Both the position numbers and the translations under genes were made by a program. The notes beneath the pieces are model-generated. The model was not told where the DNA came from. It saw only the letters and a program-made list of their open reading frames with translations, and did no database searches. A stretch of DNA of 64,000 bases from Ianthella basta. Lineage: Eukaryota > Porifera > Demospongiae > Verongiida > Ianthellidae. The stretch spans positions 4,406,512 to 4,470,511 of the forward strand of contig OZ025878.1 of assembly GCA_964019415.1 (NCBI GenBank). Direction: 5' to 3'. This document shows positions 1 through 19,389 of the stretch, in pieces. Position 1 is the stretch's first letter. Every line of letters starts with the position of its first letter.

Positions 1-154
1 TATTTCCTAGATAGAACTCTGCACACAAACCATGGCATCAACAAAACACCCTTCAGAAAGACAAAGACGAATCCATGTAGCCATGTACTGTAGCTAGTTC
101 ATGCAGCACTATCAAGATGTTGCAATACACCACTTAGTTTCTTTTCACATGTAA

Positions 155-239
155 ACCTGCCATAAGGGTTGGAATCGTCTTGGCTTTGCTGCTCTTGTTC
201 TTTCGAATTTGCCTTCGTCTGCTTTCCACTTTTCCCCAT
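155..239 (-). CDS. Probable first coding exon of a divergent gene (partial)
   Basis: Read on the minus strand, an ATG at 239 opens a lysine- and glutamine-rich reading frame beginning MGKSGKQTKANSKEQ and ending near SNPYG. An AG|GTTTAC sequence at about 155 could be a 5' splice site; without splicing the frame stops within 20 codons. The ATG is only 117 bases from the ATG of the pseudokinase gene on the other strand, which fits a shared promoter. The rest of the gene would lie left of the window. The product is not recognised. The splice site is only moderately good, so this is a plausible but unproven exon. Confidence 0.4.
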
Positions 240-356
240 TTTCTGCCTGGCAACGATCTTGGAAAGATTCATGAATATAGTTATACCACTGTAAGCTCCG
301 CCCCCAACATGGCAGATCCACTAATGGTTTTGATATCGTATTTACGGCGGTAAATC
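240..356. promoter_or_regulatory. Probable bidirectional promoter
   Basis: This is the spacer between the two divergent start codons. It contains a GC-box-like GCTCCGCCCCC at about 294 followed by CAACATGGC, which resembles a YY1-type element. No TATA box is placed convincingly. The promoter role is inferred from the divergent layout. Confidence 0.35.
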
Positions 357-9323
<8,967 letters not shown>

Positions 9324-9425
9324 TAATTCTTGAACCGATACAAATTACTGTAATTTAAATTGCAAAGGTTGCAATTATGTTTTTGTGCTTTCTTCATTTC
9401 AGTACTCGATGCATGCACTCACTGC

Positions 9426-9450
9426 ATACATACATACATACATACATACA
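9426..9450. repeat. (CATA)n microsatellite
   Basis: Six tandem CATA units just downstream of the pseudokinase stop codon. Confidence 0.9.
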
Positions 9451-9887
9451 GTGCACAAATGTGTTGTTGTAATGAAGTGTATTAGTAATATATTTGCAGC
9501 TTCACTTTTCAGCTTGAGGTGTACACTATGTGTATCACATCACGCTGTGAGGTGATGTTTCTGCCATGTATATAATTTGAATGTATTCCAAAATTTCTTG
9601 TTTGTACCATCTATTTAAAGTTGTGTTATGACCTATCAACCAGCTGAAGCACTGGCAGACCATACATGTGTCTGTGCATTTGGTCTTCAGCCACTTCTAA
9701 GTCAACATTGGGCGGTAAATTGGGATATCTCCCCTCCACCAGCCATTGTAGCCTCTCTAGGACTAGTAGCACTCTCACAACCACCTTCTGTGTTCATTAT
9801 GGCTCACACAGTCGGCCCACCACGCTATAGCTATAGACTACAGTAGCAGCCGCTGATTGATGGTCAGTGGAACAGGCGCCAGTATTG

Positions 9888-9990
9888 ATCAGCACATGTT
9901 GGATGGGTTGCAGCAACAACACAACTTGCACATATGGGCACTGACAAGATTCACAGTTGTGCCCTTGTACAAATTTTGCTGTTGCTGCAT
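9888..9990. repeat. Dispersed repeat, copy 1 (also 29306-29400)
   Basis: The core GCACTGACAAGATTCACAG followed by TTGTGCCCTTG and a TTGCTGTTGCTGCAT end recurs in diverged form at 29325-29380 upstream of the GTPase gene. No termini or coding capacity were seen, so the family is undefined. Confidence 0.45.
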
Positions 9991-11572
9991 CCGGCTCTAT
10001 CTAACACCATTGCTGATTGATGCAATTATAATGTCAATTAGTCAATTAAGGTGATATAATTATTATTCACATCTGTTTCATACTGTCTATGAATTATCAC
10101 TGGCTAGGCAACGCCATAATGTCAGTATAGTGAGCCTACCACATGCACCGCAGCACATGAATACAGGTGGTGTTTAGCTATATAATTCACTTTGTCTGCT
10201 GCAAGTCATCTCATGCATGCAGGTGCTTCTTACACATGTGCGATAATGTCTACACATTACATTATACGTCATGCATGCATAATACGTATATACCAACTGC
10301 ACATGCACCTCACCTACCTCACCCCACACCCTCCCTTCCTCCTACGTCACCGGCTCACCCCACCCAATATCAATCTCTCCCTCACTCCTATAACTCACCC
10401 CCTCCCTTCGTAGCTACATAGCTCTTGTGTATACACTGTATGCAGCATACAGTGGAAACTATGGTCTTCTCAGATGGAGAAAAAAGGGAGAACAGTGATC
10501 CGGAAAGTGAAACTGTTGCTACAAGTACTGATTGATAAATTGATGAATCCCCTTAACCCTGCCCCCTGGACGATAGAAGCTATTTCACTAACCATACAGA
10601 ACAGATAACATTGTTAATAATGTTTTTGTTTGCATGCTGTCCAATTATTTATGATCCTGTGTGCATGCAGTACAATACACTTCCAATGTATTAATGTGCA
10701 TTATAGTATCACTTATGTATGTAGAGGTAACATTGGAACTGTACATATGCAGTGTACTGAGAGTACATCATTGGATGTTTTAGCAGTGATTTATGCATTA
10801 ATTAATTCTATTGCTGATGGTTGATTGACAGCTAGAACAGTGATTGTAACATTGTGGATGTCAAAGTACAGAATGTCCAACTTCCCCTCTTAAATGTAGC
10901 CCCCTGGGGGACTACATACTGTAATTATACAGCTAGTGGTCCATGACTCTCCATGACACAGATCTATCGCACATTTAGAAGACCCTGTTCCATTTGGTCA
11001 GCATGCAGGGCTCATGCACCCCTTTAGACACATTACAAGTGCGCATGACTCAGCATACTGTAATGTGTCTCACAGAGGGATGTGTGGGGCTGCCTATTTC
11101 AAGGAAAACTGCTGACGACAGTGTTGCACTTTGGAGACACCTTCCTATCAATGCATTGCAGTTACGTACTGTATCTCATCTACACATCATCCCATTTCCG
11201 GTGCAATTGTCTACGTTAGTGCTTTAATGTATCAATTGACAAAGTGTATCTCTTTCGATTGTGAGTATAGTTTTTATCTGTGGGCAGTTCAATATCAATT
11301 AGCTAACTACTAATATCCACTACATTGCTGCATGTGTGGTCAAATAATAGTCTGAGTGTCACTGACTGCAACATTCTAACAGGAATAATAATAATTGTGG
11401 GTCAATACATCACATCAAATCAACGAATGATAACACCACTGCATAAGATACAAACACACAAGTACACACACATGAAATATTATGATAAATTGTATATGTA
11501 CATCATCAATACATTATCATCACAGGTTGAAAACAAATACGTAATTTAGGTGACTCAGTCCAAATGAGCAGT

Positions 11573-14245
11573 TCAGTAGACCAGCACACGCTTATTTCCC
11601 CAATCAACTACATAAACCAGCCCACTGCCATCAACACATATACCCCAAGGGCGATTGAGCCTCCCTGAATCAGGATTTCTTTCTGTGAATTGGTGAATCA
11701 GTTTACCTTCCACTGTGTACACCATTATGGCATGGCAGGAGTCTGAAGTGACCAACAAATGGTTGTCACTAGCAGCAGCAATGTAGTATGGGTCAAACAC
11801 GGGCCGGAAATCATGTGTATATGTTCCTTCTTTAGACCACACAGAAACACGCTTATTCCCTTCATCAACAACATACACAAGGCCATCTGAACCAAATGCT
11901 ACATCACCAGGCCTATCAAAACACCCTGGACCACTTCCTTTTGAACCAAACGCAAGCTGAAACCTGCCCTCTTCGTCATAGACAGTGACACGGTGGCTAT
12001 CACAGATGTAAATATGACCTTCTGCACTAACAGACACACTGGTAGGATGGCTCAAACAGTCACTTTCACTATCTGTATGGCGTATGGTCTTAAGGAGTTG
12101 GCCATCTTGGGACAGCTTGATTACTTTATTTTTGCTCCAGTGTGTCACCCAAATATTTCCTTCGAGGTCAAATGCAACACCAAGCAAACCACTATCAAGC
12201 AATGTTTTCCCAATTGACCTCACCAATGTACCAGTATTGGTGAGAATATGAACACACATGTTTGTCTCATCTGTCACAGCTAGAAGGCCCTCATTGCTCA
12301 CTGCTACTGCATAATACATGCTACCCGCTGGACTGTGTTGGATGACCTTCTGACACTCTCCAAGCTTTCTCCAGTCCCTGAGAGGGTACTTCACCTGCAG
12401 GTGGGATGAGTGAACTGCAGGTAACACAGTAGGAGTGTACATGACAGACAGTTGGATGCATTCACTTGCAAACACATGTAATTAGTTCCCTGTTGATGTG
12501 GTGGGTGGGGGAGGTACACACAGGGAACACAACAGAATCAGATAGTAAGGGCTGGTGCACATGAGATGCCCTACATTAGTAATAACCCCCTCCTACTGTC
12601 GTTTGAAGCCCCAACAACACAACAGATCATTACATAGTTTGTCGTGAAATCACATTGCTAGTAGGTTTGGTGCATGTGTCAAACACCATCAAAGATGGGC
12701 ACAAATGCACGCACGCACACATCCACAATGCATGCACACACACATGCAAACAATTCTTTAGTACGTACACCTTGTCTTCTGCATGGGACGTAGGGTAGTC
12801 CCCTGTAGACCCGGGGCCTGCTAGGTTTGTTTGACTCGCACGTGTGAATGCTACAAATATCAGAGAAGTACCCTACAGAGAGTACTTCTCTGATAATATA
12901 TACTTCCCATTACTGTTTATATAATAATTATTATTGGCCATGTTGACAATGTTCATATAATATTATCAGCCATATTGTCCAGGGGTAAGCAATGGTTACA
13001 TACATACGTACAAGTTACAAGTGTAGAGACATAACCATAGGGAGTAAAACGGAGTGTGTACAAACTAGAGATAATGCAGCTCACCTGTCGAGCTACTGCC
13101 AGCTGGCTTCTCAACTGCTGGATCTCGGCTGCCTGTTCTTGAATGGTATCTTGCTGCTCTTGAATAATATCTTGCTGCTCTTGAATGGTATCTTCCTGCT
13201 CTTTAATAGTAGTATACGTTTCCCTCAAAGTGTCATCCTTCACCTGCATTGCATCATCCTTCTGTTTGCATTCTTCCTCCTTGGCTGACAACTGCTGGCG
13301 AACTTGCTCAAAAGGAGAAGCAACATGGCTGCCTGTCCAGAGGGATGACTCAATACGTCTCAGCTCTTGCACCAGTACTGCACTGGAGGGACGCTTGTCT
13401 GGTCGGTTCTCCAGACACTGGCGGACTGTGGGGAGAAACAGCTGCTGCTCTTGTGCAGTGAACAGCACAACGTAGCGCTCACGACGTTGGAGCTCAGTCA
13501 AACCAATAATCTTGTCTCCATCATATCTTGTAGGAGGACCGGGCTCTGGCCAATCGTGGGTCAGAATGGAAAGGATGATGTTGCCAAATGAGAACACATC
13601 TAGCTTCTCATTGTATTGTGGTGGGCTCTGAAGAGCCTCAGGAGACATAAATGCTGGGGTACCTTTTACGGAGGAGGATTCTCGAATACTGGATGACAGG
13701 ATAATAGCTCGGCTCATGCCAAAGTCGGTCAACTTGGTCACGAAAGACACCTCATTTAGCAACACGTTGTTAGGGCTGAGGTCGTGGTGTACTAGAGGTG
13801 GATTCTGGCCGTGGAGATAAGCGAGTGCTTGGGATATCTGGCGAAGTGCAAACACCTTGAAGTTGAGCGGGAACTCCTTCTTGCCGTGATTCTTTAAGTA
13901 TCTCCGCAAGCTGATGTCCATTTTCTCCATGATGAGCACCGGCAGGCGAGAACTGTGTTCTAGATATACCCCAAGGAACTGTACTACACCGGGATGACGT
14001 AGTTTGGACCATGTTACACACTCCGCCTCAAAGTTGCTGATGAACCTTTCCGCACCTCCGGGTGAGTCGTCTTCGAGAAGAAGCTCATGCAGGCGCTTGG
14101 CGGCACACGGAGTTCCATTCCAATCTACTTCGTACACTGTGGCATCGGCACCCCTGCCAAGTTTCTTGTCGCTAAATACCAAGTTTGTGATGAGGAGGCC
14201 GGAAAATCTGGAGCTTGGAGCTCGAGGACGTCGCCTCTCTGCCAT
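11573..14245 (-). CDS. TKL-like kinase / coiled coil / NHL propeller fusion
   Basis: Exons 14245-13085 and 12394-11573 join in phase 0 (CGACAG|GTGAGC donor; CCACCTGCAG|GTGAAG acceptor) to give 660 residues. The kinase (about 20-300) has a Gly loop GRGADATVY, Lys50 in CAAKRL, an HHDLSPNNVLL catalytic loop, DFG (174-176) and a MSPEAL segment, so it should be active and is TKL-like. Residues about 305-387 are a coiled coil with exact seven-residue repeats (TIQEQQD). The C-terminal 273 residues hold six NHL blades with signatures such as GLVYVVDEGNKRVSVW and GICVDGSGLVYVVDWGNKR. NHL propellers bind RNA or protein; here one would presumably give specificity to an oligomeric kinase. A second in-frame ATG upstream of the NHL exon (12475) allows two separate genes instead, but it follows no clear promoter. 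Confidence 0.75.
12395..13084 (-). other. Intron of the kinase-NHL gene
   Basis: This 690-base intron separates the coiled-coil and NHL exons. It contains a 14-bp-arm hairpin at 12858-12895 (TATCAGAGAAGTAC and its complement) and otherwise nothing recognisable. A second acceptor, ACCTGCAG|TTCACTC, lies 14 bases upstream of the one chosen but would put the NHL exon out of phase. Confidence 0.65.
13135..13218 (-). repeat. 21-bp coding minisatellite (heptad coiled coil)
   Basis: Four tandem 21-base units (plus-strand form GCTCTTGAATGGTATCTTG plus two bases) encode the TIQEQQD heptads of the kinase-NHL protein. The first three units are nearly identical and the fourth is degenerate. A unit of 21 bases adds or removes exactly one coiled-coil heptad without breaking the frame. 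Confidence 0.85.
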
Positions 14246-14359
14246 TACTCTAGGTTCTAGACCCTCCCAAGTATGCCCCCTAGGGCGCTTACTTGGGACA
14301 GTCTAGGGCGCGTACTTGGGATGGTCTAGTAAGCCAGATATATCATGCTTACGTCACGG
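14246..14359 (-). promoter_or_regulatory. Probable promoter of the kinase-NHL gene
   Basis: Directly upstream of the ATG lie two tandem copies of a roughly 25-base word containing AGGGCGC-TTACTTGGGA and TCTAG, at about 14278-14328. A CRE-like TTACGTCA is at 14349-14356. No TATA box is clear. The assignment is positional. Confidence 0.35.
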
Positions 14360-14360
14360 T

Positions 14361-14500
14361 CAATCAATCAATCAATCATCAATCATTATTATTAGGGGAT
14401 GCACCGCACCAAATGGTACTAGGACACAAAAGGTCCAATGCAGCACTAGAACACAAGAATAGCTACAAGGGATAGTTCAACAGGAGAAAAAAGAACAGAG
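14361..14500. repeat. Dispersed repeat, copy 1 (also 63875-63975)
   Basis: After an (ATCA)n run, the words TCATTATTATTAGG, GGACACAAAAGGTCCAATG and CAGCACTAGAACACA recur in the same order at the right end of the window (63879-63980). Both copies end near AACAAAAAG or AAAAAAGAAC. It looks like a short interspersed element, but no promoter boxes or tail could be fixed. Confidence 0.55.
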
Positions 14501-14589
14501 TTGGGAACATAGACAAATAAGCATGTGCTTATACACCAAAACGGGCACACAACATAGATCTAAGATGCTTCAGAATATTCTATAATTAT

Positions 14590-14760
14590 AGTAGGAATGT
14601 GCCCAATAAAAATGGCTATTCCCATCTTAATGTATTAGCGTGCTTTGGCGAAATTAGCCAAATGGCAGCGGCGAGGAACAATTGAAGGCCATTGAAAGCC
14701 ATAGGCTTGATGTATTGAAGATGGCAGTGCACCCAAAGCCAGCCTGGAGTACATGTGAGA
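14590..14760. repeat. Dispersed repeat family, copy 1
   Basis: The segment begins AGGAATGTGCCCAATAAAAA and runs through GTATTGAAGATGGCAGTGCA. Related copies are at 38446-38605 (most of the length) and 61079-61127 (the first 50 bases only). The family is not recognised. The third copy's abrupt end suggests truncation. Confidence 0.6.
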
Positions 14761-15217
14761 GAAAAGCAGCATAGGCTACTCATACCCCATTTTGTCTTAA
14801 TATTCTCCTCCTTCAAGCAAGAAAGAAGATCAAGGAACTAGGAGCTGTTCCCTGTTCATCACAGCATTAGGTAATAAGCACATTTATAGCTGCAAGAAGG
14901 ACAGAGGTACAACATGAGCATTTTCTAGCATATTATACGTAGCTACCAACACACGACTCCAGCTTAACGTTAGTTGAGTACTGAAAATAGTGAAGCCACG
15001 ATACTGTTGGTGCGCAGACTTCACTGGTAAATGCTGTAATTGCATCCATAATTAGCATGGAAGGAAACACCATAGCACACTAGCACACAATTGTACATAA
15101 TATTAATCAAAGTTGGTCTCCTTTGCGGAGTGTTTCCAGTACACAATTTATAAGAAAGACACAGTGGTCAAACACAGAAAACAGTAGGTTCTTTATCCTG
15201 TTGAATGTGTACGCAGT

Positions 15218-16204
15218 CTATGTGTTTACAGTCTCACACATTTTATGGTGAATTCCCACATCATCATCAGGTTTAGCTGTAGCTTGCTGCTGACATAGGC
15301 ATCCACAGGTCAACCACCTTGCTAGAGTATCACGGGCTGGCTTCAAAAAGATTAGAGCAAAAACTGGAGTTGGAATTGTACTTAAATGAAGTCCATCAAA
15401 GACAGAATGAAATGAGAAGAAGGTGTCATCAAACAATGCATGTTGAAGATTAAGGTACATAATGGGCAAGACAACATGAGTGACAACATTGAGGGCCTGT
15501 ACCACCAGGAGGAAGAGACCAAACTTGAGGAGGCCTTTAAATATCTTGTCATCTGCCTTTTCACGCAGGGTGTATCGCTTGTGGTAACAGACAGTAACCA
15601 TCAGAATAATGAGAGAAAAGACAGCAGGGAGAATAGAGAAGATTATGCCATAGACCACAGCAAATATTATAGGATATAGATAGCAATTGCAGAGTTCATC
15701 ATCAATGTCACTACCAAACGTAACATCTCCGGAAATAAGTGGGGCTGCACTACTGAAGGCCACCATCCAAATCACAATGACTGTGAGGATAAAGTATTTG
15801 GTGTTTCTAGGTTTAATGATTGGTTTATGCCAGAACTTCACTAGTAGGAATATGGTCACAGCATACATTGTGGTAAACAGTACACGTGCAGATCCTCCAA
15901 AGAAGAACACCACCACGACAACTTGCCACGATGCACCGGTGTAGTTGTAACCAACCAACATCACAATGAAGTCGTGGATGACTATTGCAAGTGATGAAAC
16001 TAGACCAGAGAGGAGTAGGTTGATGAGGATCACTCGAACAGCCTGATTGGTCTGCTTGTCTGCAATCAGAGCTGCAGTTATGAGGATATTGATTCCCATG
16101 GTGATCAGGAGGATGACAAGGAAGAGTGCATTGTCCTGTCGACCAACTTGCATTATTTGCTGTCCACTTGACATGTTACAGGTGAAGTTGTCCATCTTCT
16201 TCAC
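15218..16204 (-). CDS. Rhodopsin-like seven-helix receptor, copy 1
   Basis: An intronless 328-residue frame with seven hydrophobic segments: TM1 ALFLVILLITMGINILITA, TM2 around INLLLSGLVSSLAIV, TM3 around TTMYAVTIFLL, and four more up to about residue 295. N-glycosylation sites (NFT, NMS) lie before TM1. The tail after TM7 has clustered cysteines (CGCLC), a likely palmitoylation site. It lacks the usual D/ERY at the end of TM3 (it has VKFWHKP) and NPxxY in TM7 (it has TPVFALIF). The fold is class-A-like, but the ligand and coupling are unknown. Two Met codons (16204 and 16195) could start it; the second matches the start of copy 2. Confidence 0.8.
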   Translation of the reverse strand: MKKMDNFTCNMSSGQQIMQVGRQDNALFLVILLITMGINILITAALIADKQTNQAVRVILINLLLSGLVSSLAIVIHDFIVMLVGYNYTGASWQVVVVVFFFGGSARVLFTTMYAVTIFLLVKFWHKPIIKPRNTKYFILTVIVIWMVAFSSAAPLISGDVTFGSDIDDELCNCYLYPIIFAVVYGIIFSILPAVFSLIILMVTVCYHKRYTLREKADDKIFKGLLKFGLFLLVVQALNVVTHVVLPIMYLNLQHALFDDTFFSFHSVFDGLHLSTIPTPVFALIFLKPARDTLARWLTCGCLCQQQATAKPDDDVGIHHKMCETVNT

Positions 16205-16707
16205 ACTGACTTCCTGTTGTAGTGCAACAAAACTGGTGCTTTGACAATGTACTTATATAGCACTTTGGCTCCTGTTTTGAAAGTGTATGCTACTACTGTG
16301 CAATGTACAATACAAATTGCTACAATGGCTAGGCTATAATATTAATAGGATGACTAACTGAATACATGAGAGGTCAGTTCCTTGCAGTGGGTGCCTGTAA
16401 CAGGTCGACAGGCCAAGCTGGGCAGAAAGATATTATAACTTTACATAGTTAATCACTGGATGCTATGCCAACTATGTACTTTGCTCCACCTTGCAGAACT
16501 GTACACAAATTCAGTCCATATTCACAACCTAGCATCCCGCATCCCCCTCCACTGGTGGTGGATACAAAGTCAGCTAGTTCAGCTCACAATGGACATTGGT
16601 GAGCCCAAATTAGGTGAAACAACTGTTTGTACCTGTACCATCTATGTAAATGGGATGATGGGGGAGGGGGGGGGGGGGGTGACTGATTGATAGCAAGAGG
16701 ACAATAT

Positions 16708-16905
16708 GACCACACATGTGCTAGTAGAGTATATGCGCTGTATAGTTGGGGGTCAAACAGACCACCAGTGCAAGTGTCATGAGGGCAGGAACACACACAC
16801 CACTAGAGTATATGTGCTAGCTGATGGTAGACAAGACCACCAGCACAAGTAACAGAGGTTTAGGACCACATGTGCCAGTAGAGTACATGCATTAGTTGGT
16901 GAGGG
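16708..16905. repeat. Degenerate tandem repeat, unit about 80-90 bases
   Basis: Words such as GACCACA-TGTGC-AGTAGAGTA and CAAGACCACCAG-GCAAGT recur about two and a half times. A single related unit is at 36285-36352. The copies are too diverged for the exact period to be read by eye. Confidence 0.55.
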
Positions 16906-17846
16906 GTTTGTATGCAGTATATACATAAATGGACTTGCAAAAGAAACAGACACAGATACTGCTATTTTTGGCAACATTCGCACAAGTTGTCACACGTTTG
17001 TACACAATCATGCATGCAAACAAGAGTAGAACCGCATTTGGCTGCCTGTAAAATTGTCCTGTTCACAGTCTTAACTTTTGCCTTCAACTGTCTATCATGT
17101 CATGAGCTGCAGCCATGACTCACTCATTTTAATACCTGTGCGTGCCATGTTGAGGCCTATTCAAGTACGCAATTTGAAGTGTTAACAAATCTGAATACAC
17201 AACTTACATGGAAACAACACATAGTGAATGCATATTGAAAGTGAATGTGGAGAAGCACATTTGCTATAACAATAAAATTATGGATGAGTGAATGGGTTGC
17301 TTAACTGAATTATGCCATTGTTGATACTCTAATTTCAATGTCATTTTTGAAGCGGTAAAACACATAACCATCCAGCTGTGTTACATGACATGTAATGATG
17401 AGAGCACTGAATTTGGAATACATAATGTGTAGAGAACTACATTCATATTTACAATTGCACGTAATTCTGCTCAACATGCAGGACTTACTAACCTGCTATT
17501 TATTCTTGCACACTACTCTTTCTGGGTGCCTCGGGAAGTGGCTCTTGTACTAATGGTTAATCCAAGCTTATGATGTGATTCCCCATTTGAATCTCAAATG
17601 CACAATGTGTTACATGTGCTATAGCCTCAACTACAATGTATCAAAGTGAAAGTACATGGTGCTGTCCTGGCTGTGAATACTGTATGTACACCTAATGCCT
17701 TCAGCAATATGGCAAGGAGCACACATTTGAGAAGACTGTGTTGCCAAGTATAGACCAGATGCCGTAATCATGAGCCTGTACACAGTCTACAGCATGTATT
17801 GTAACAGGATGCATGTCACTAAAAACAACTGAGACCACCGGCCACC

Positions 17847-18000
17847 TTGCAATTGCTTGATGCCTTGAACCTACAATACTTATTTACTTTCTGCAACTCC
17901 AGCCTTGAACAACAAGTTCATGGCACTGCCATGGGCTCTCCAGTCTTTGCAGACGCAGCAGTCATGATTTATCTTAATGTTGTAGTGGTTCATGGCTACG
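17847..18000 (+). pseudogene. Penelope-like reverse transcriptase fragment
   Basis: The frame includes EQQVHGTAMGSPVFADAAV, the diagnostic motif of Penelope-like (PLE) reverse transcriptases (usual form EQVHGTAMGSPxSPxxAN). Only about 50 residues around this motif survive; the catalytic YADD region and GIY-YIG endonuclease are absent. It runs straight into an inverted repeat with ribozyme-like cores, as expected for a PLE end. It is a relic. Confidence 0.7.
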
Positions 18001-18197
18001 TGATCGATAGCAAGTGGAGGAACTTCTTAGGCAGTGAACGTAGTAAGGTGAGATCAATCAACTAAATCAAGATGTTTCGGCCGCATAGGCTGTCATCAGC
18101 TGAAACTGATCAGGTGAACACAGCTGAAACGTCCCGATTTAGTCGATTGATTTTACCTTCATTGTTCATTGCTCAAGAAGTTCCCCACTTGCTATGA
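18001..18197. repeat. Head-to-head inverted repeat of PLE terminal sequence
   Basis: The left arm (to about 18085) and right arm (from about 18110) are reverse complements over words such as GAAGTTCC-CACTTGCTAT, TTTAGT-GATTGAT and GAAAC-TC. Each arm carries the same PLE-like end, joined head to head as PLEs often are. Confidence 0.65.
18071..18099 (-). ncRNA. Hammerhead-ribozyme-like core (degenerate)
   Basis: Minus-strand order is CTGATGA, a short hairpin (AGCC-TATGC-GGCC), then GAAAC. This is the conserved core layout of a type I hammerhead with a very short stem III, as known from Penelope-like elements. Stem II is imperfect, so activity is doubtful. Confidence 0.45.
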
Positions 18198-18501
18198 CTG
18201 ATCTTGCAATGGTACATTACATGTGTGCTCTGAAGACACAGTAGATTCCCACCATCACCTGAACTCGCATTCTTTGATGTCCCATTGATACTTTATCCTG
18301 ACTAATCTAAGATAGTGGTAGAACACACTGTACCTTGCACTCAGACCACATGCCTACATGTTATCACCAGTAACTAGAGCACAGAAGGGACTAGCAATTT
18401 CATGAGACTACATAATGTTTTATTCTTTTGCTAGCTTTCATACCACCAGGCTGTTGCAATTCTTATTAACTTTCTAAAACTCTGTAAGCTACGTATCACC
18501 A

Positions 18502-18532
18502 TTGAAGAAGGCAGCAGCAAGCTGCCAAAACA
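18502..18532 (+). ncRNA. Hammerhead-like relic 2
   Basis: TTGAAGA, a perfect six-pair stem GGCAGC/GCTGCC with an AGCAA-type loop, then AAAAC. Both conserved core strands have one change (CTGANGA to TTGAAGA, GAAA to AAAA). It looks like a decayed copy of the same motif. Confidence 0.35.
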
Positions 18533-19360
18533 TTCAATTAAAATCAAATCTTTGGCTAGTGACATTTGAGACAATCACCAGCGATGCAACCTAGCCAGGT
18601 AAGCGTCTTCATGAATCAATTACCTATAAGGGATAATCTATGGCTTTTAGTAAATCAGAAAAGTTTATCAGAAGTACAGTAATATTGGAGATGAACTATC
18701 ATATAGCTAGTTAGCTGACTTTCAACATGTGATTATGACCATGGAGGTAAGGGTACAGGTAGTGGTAGTTCCATGTGAATTGAAGAAGGTATTGTCGAAT
18801 TTGAACGTGAAACAGATTATGCAAGCTGGCACCATATTTGGTTTCTGTAATGCGCTATATATTCAGTGGTGGTATGGTGACGTAGAAAGGTACAGCATAA
18901 TTCATTCACTATCTAGCACAAGAGATGAAGGAAAGGAAGAAGAAGGTGTCCCTATTATCATTACTAACAGGTGGGTGTGTGACCTAAAGGGATCACCTTT
19001 TTAATCACCTTTTGAGTGCTGAGTGTTGACTTAACTGAATCCTGTATATACAATGTTTCACTAAACATTACTCGATTTGGTATAACTGCCTTCTGTAGCC
19101 AAAGGAAAGTGACAATTGCTGAGGGACTGCAAAAAGACCCACCTCAGATATTCTATCTGTAGTGGCTCTACAGTGTGTTACAATTTTATGAGAAGTACCA
19201 TGTTACTGAATGGGGAGCTTCTCACTTGGCTCTTGTATGCTAACTGACTTTCTCTAGGTAACAACTTCACAATGAACAATAATTGCTCACAATGAACAAT
19301 AATTGTTTTAGCCAGCTGCTCTGAACTGCTTCAGAGCAAAAAGAGGTAAGAACTTTTGTC

Positions 19361-19389
19361 CTGAAGAAGGCCGAGCAGCAGGCTGAAGC
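19361..19389 (+). ncRNA. Hammerhead-like relic 3
   Basis: CTGAAGA, a stem II GGCC with GGCT around GAGCAGCA, then GAAGC. The last conserved A of GAAA is changed. Again this probably marks the end of a Penelope-like element. Confidence 0.35.

Larger units (their letters stand above)
9324..11572. other. Intergenic region between the pseudokinase and the kinase-NHL gene
   Basis: This is the convergent space between two genes, so it should contain both 3' ends. It holds a (CATA)n tract at about 9426-9450 and a diverged repeat at about 9888-9990. The other short reading frames show no codon pattern or homology. A CT/CA-rich stretch lies at about 10300-10420. Confidence 0.6.

Noticed and set aside
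12475..12475. Separate NHL gene starting at its own ATG
   Set aside because: The 27 residues before the acceptor look like intron sequence, and the phase-0 join to the coiled-coil exon explains the frame better. It remains possible.
18729..19004. 91-codon frame as a gene
   Set aside because: No domain, no splice context and located among retroelement relics.
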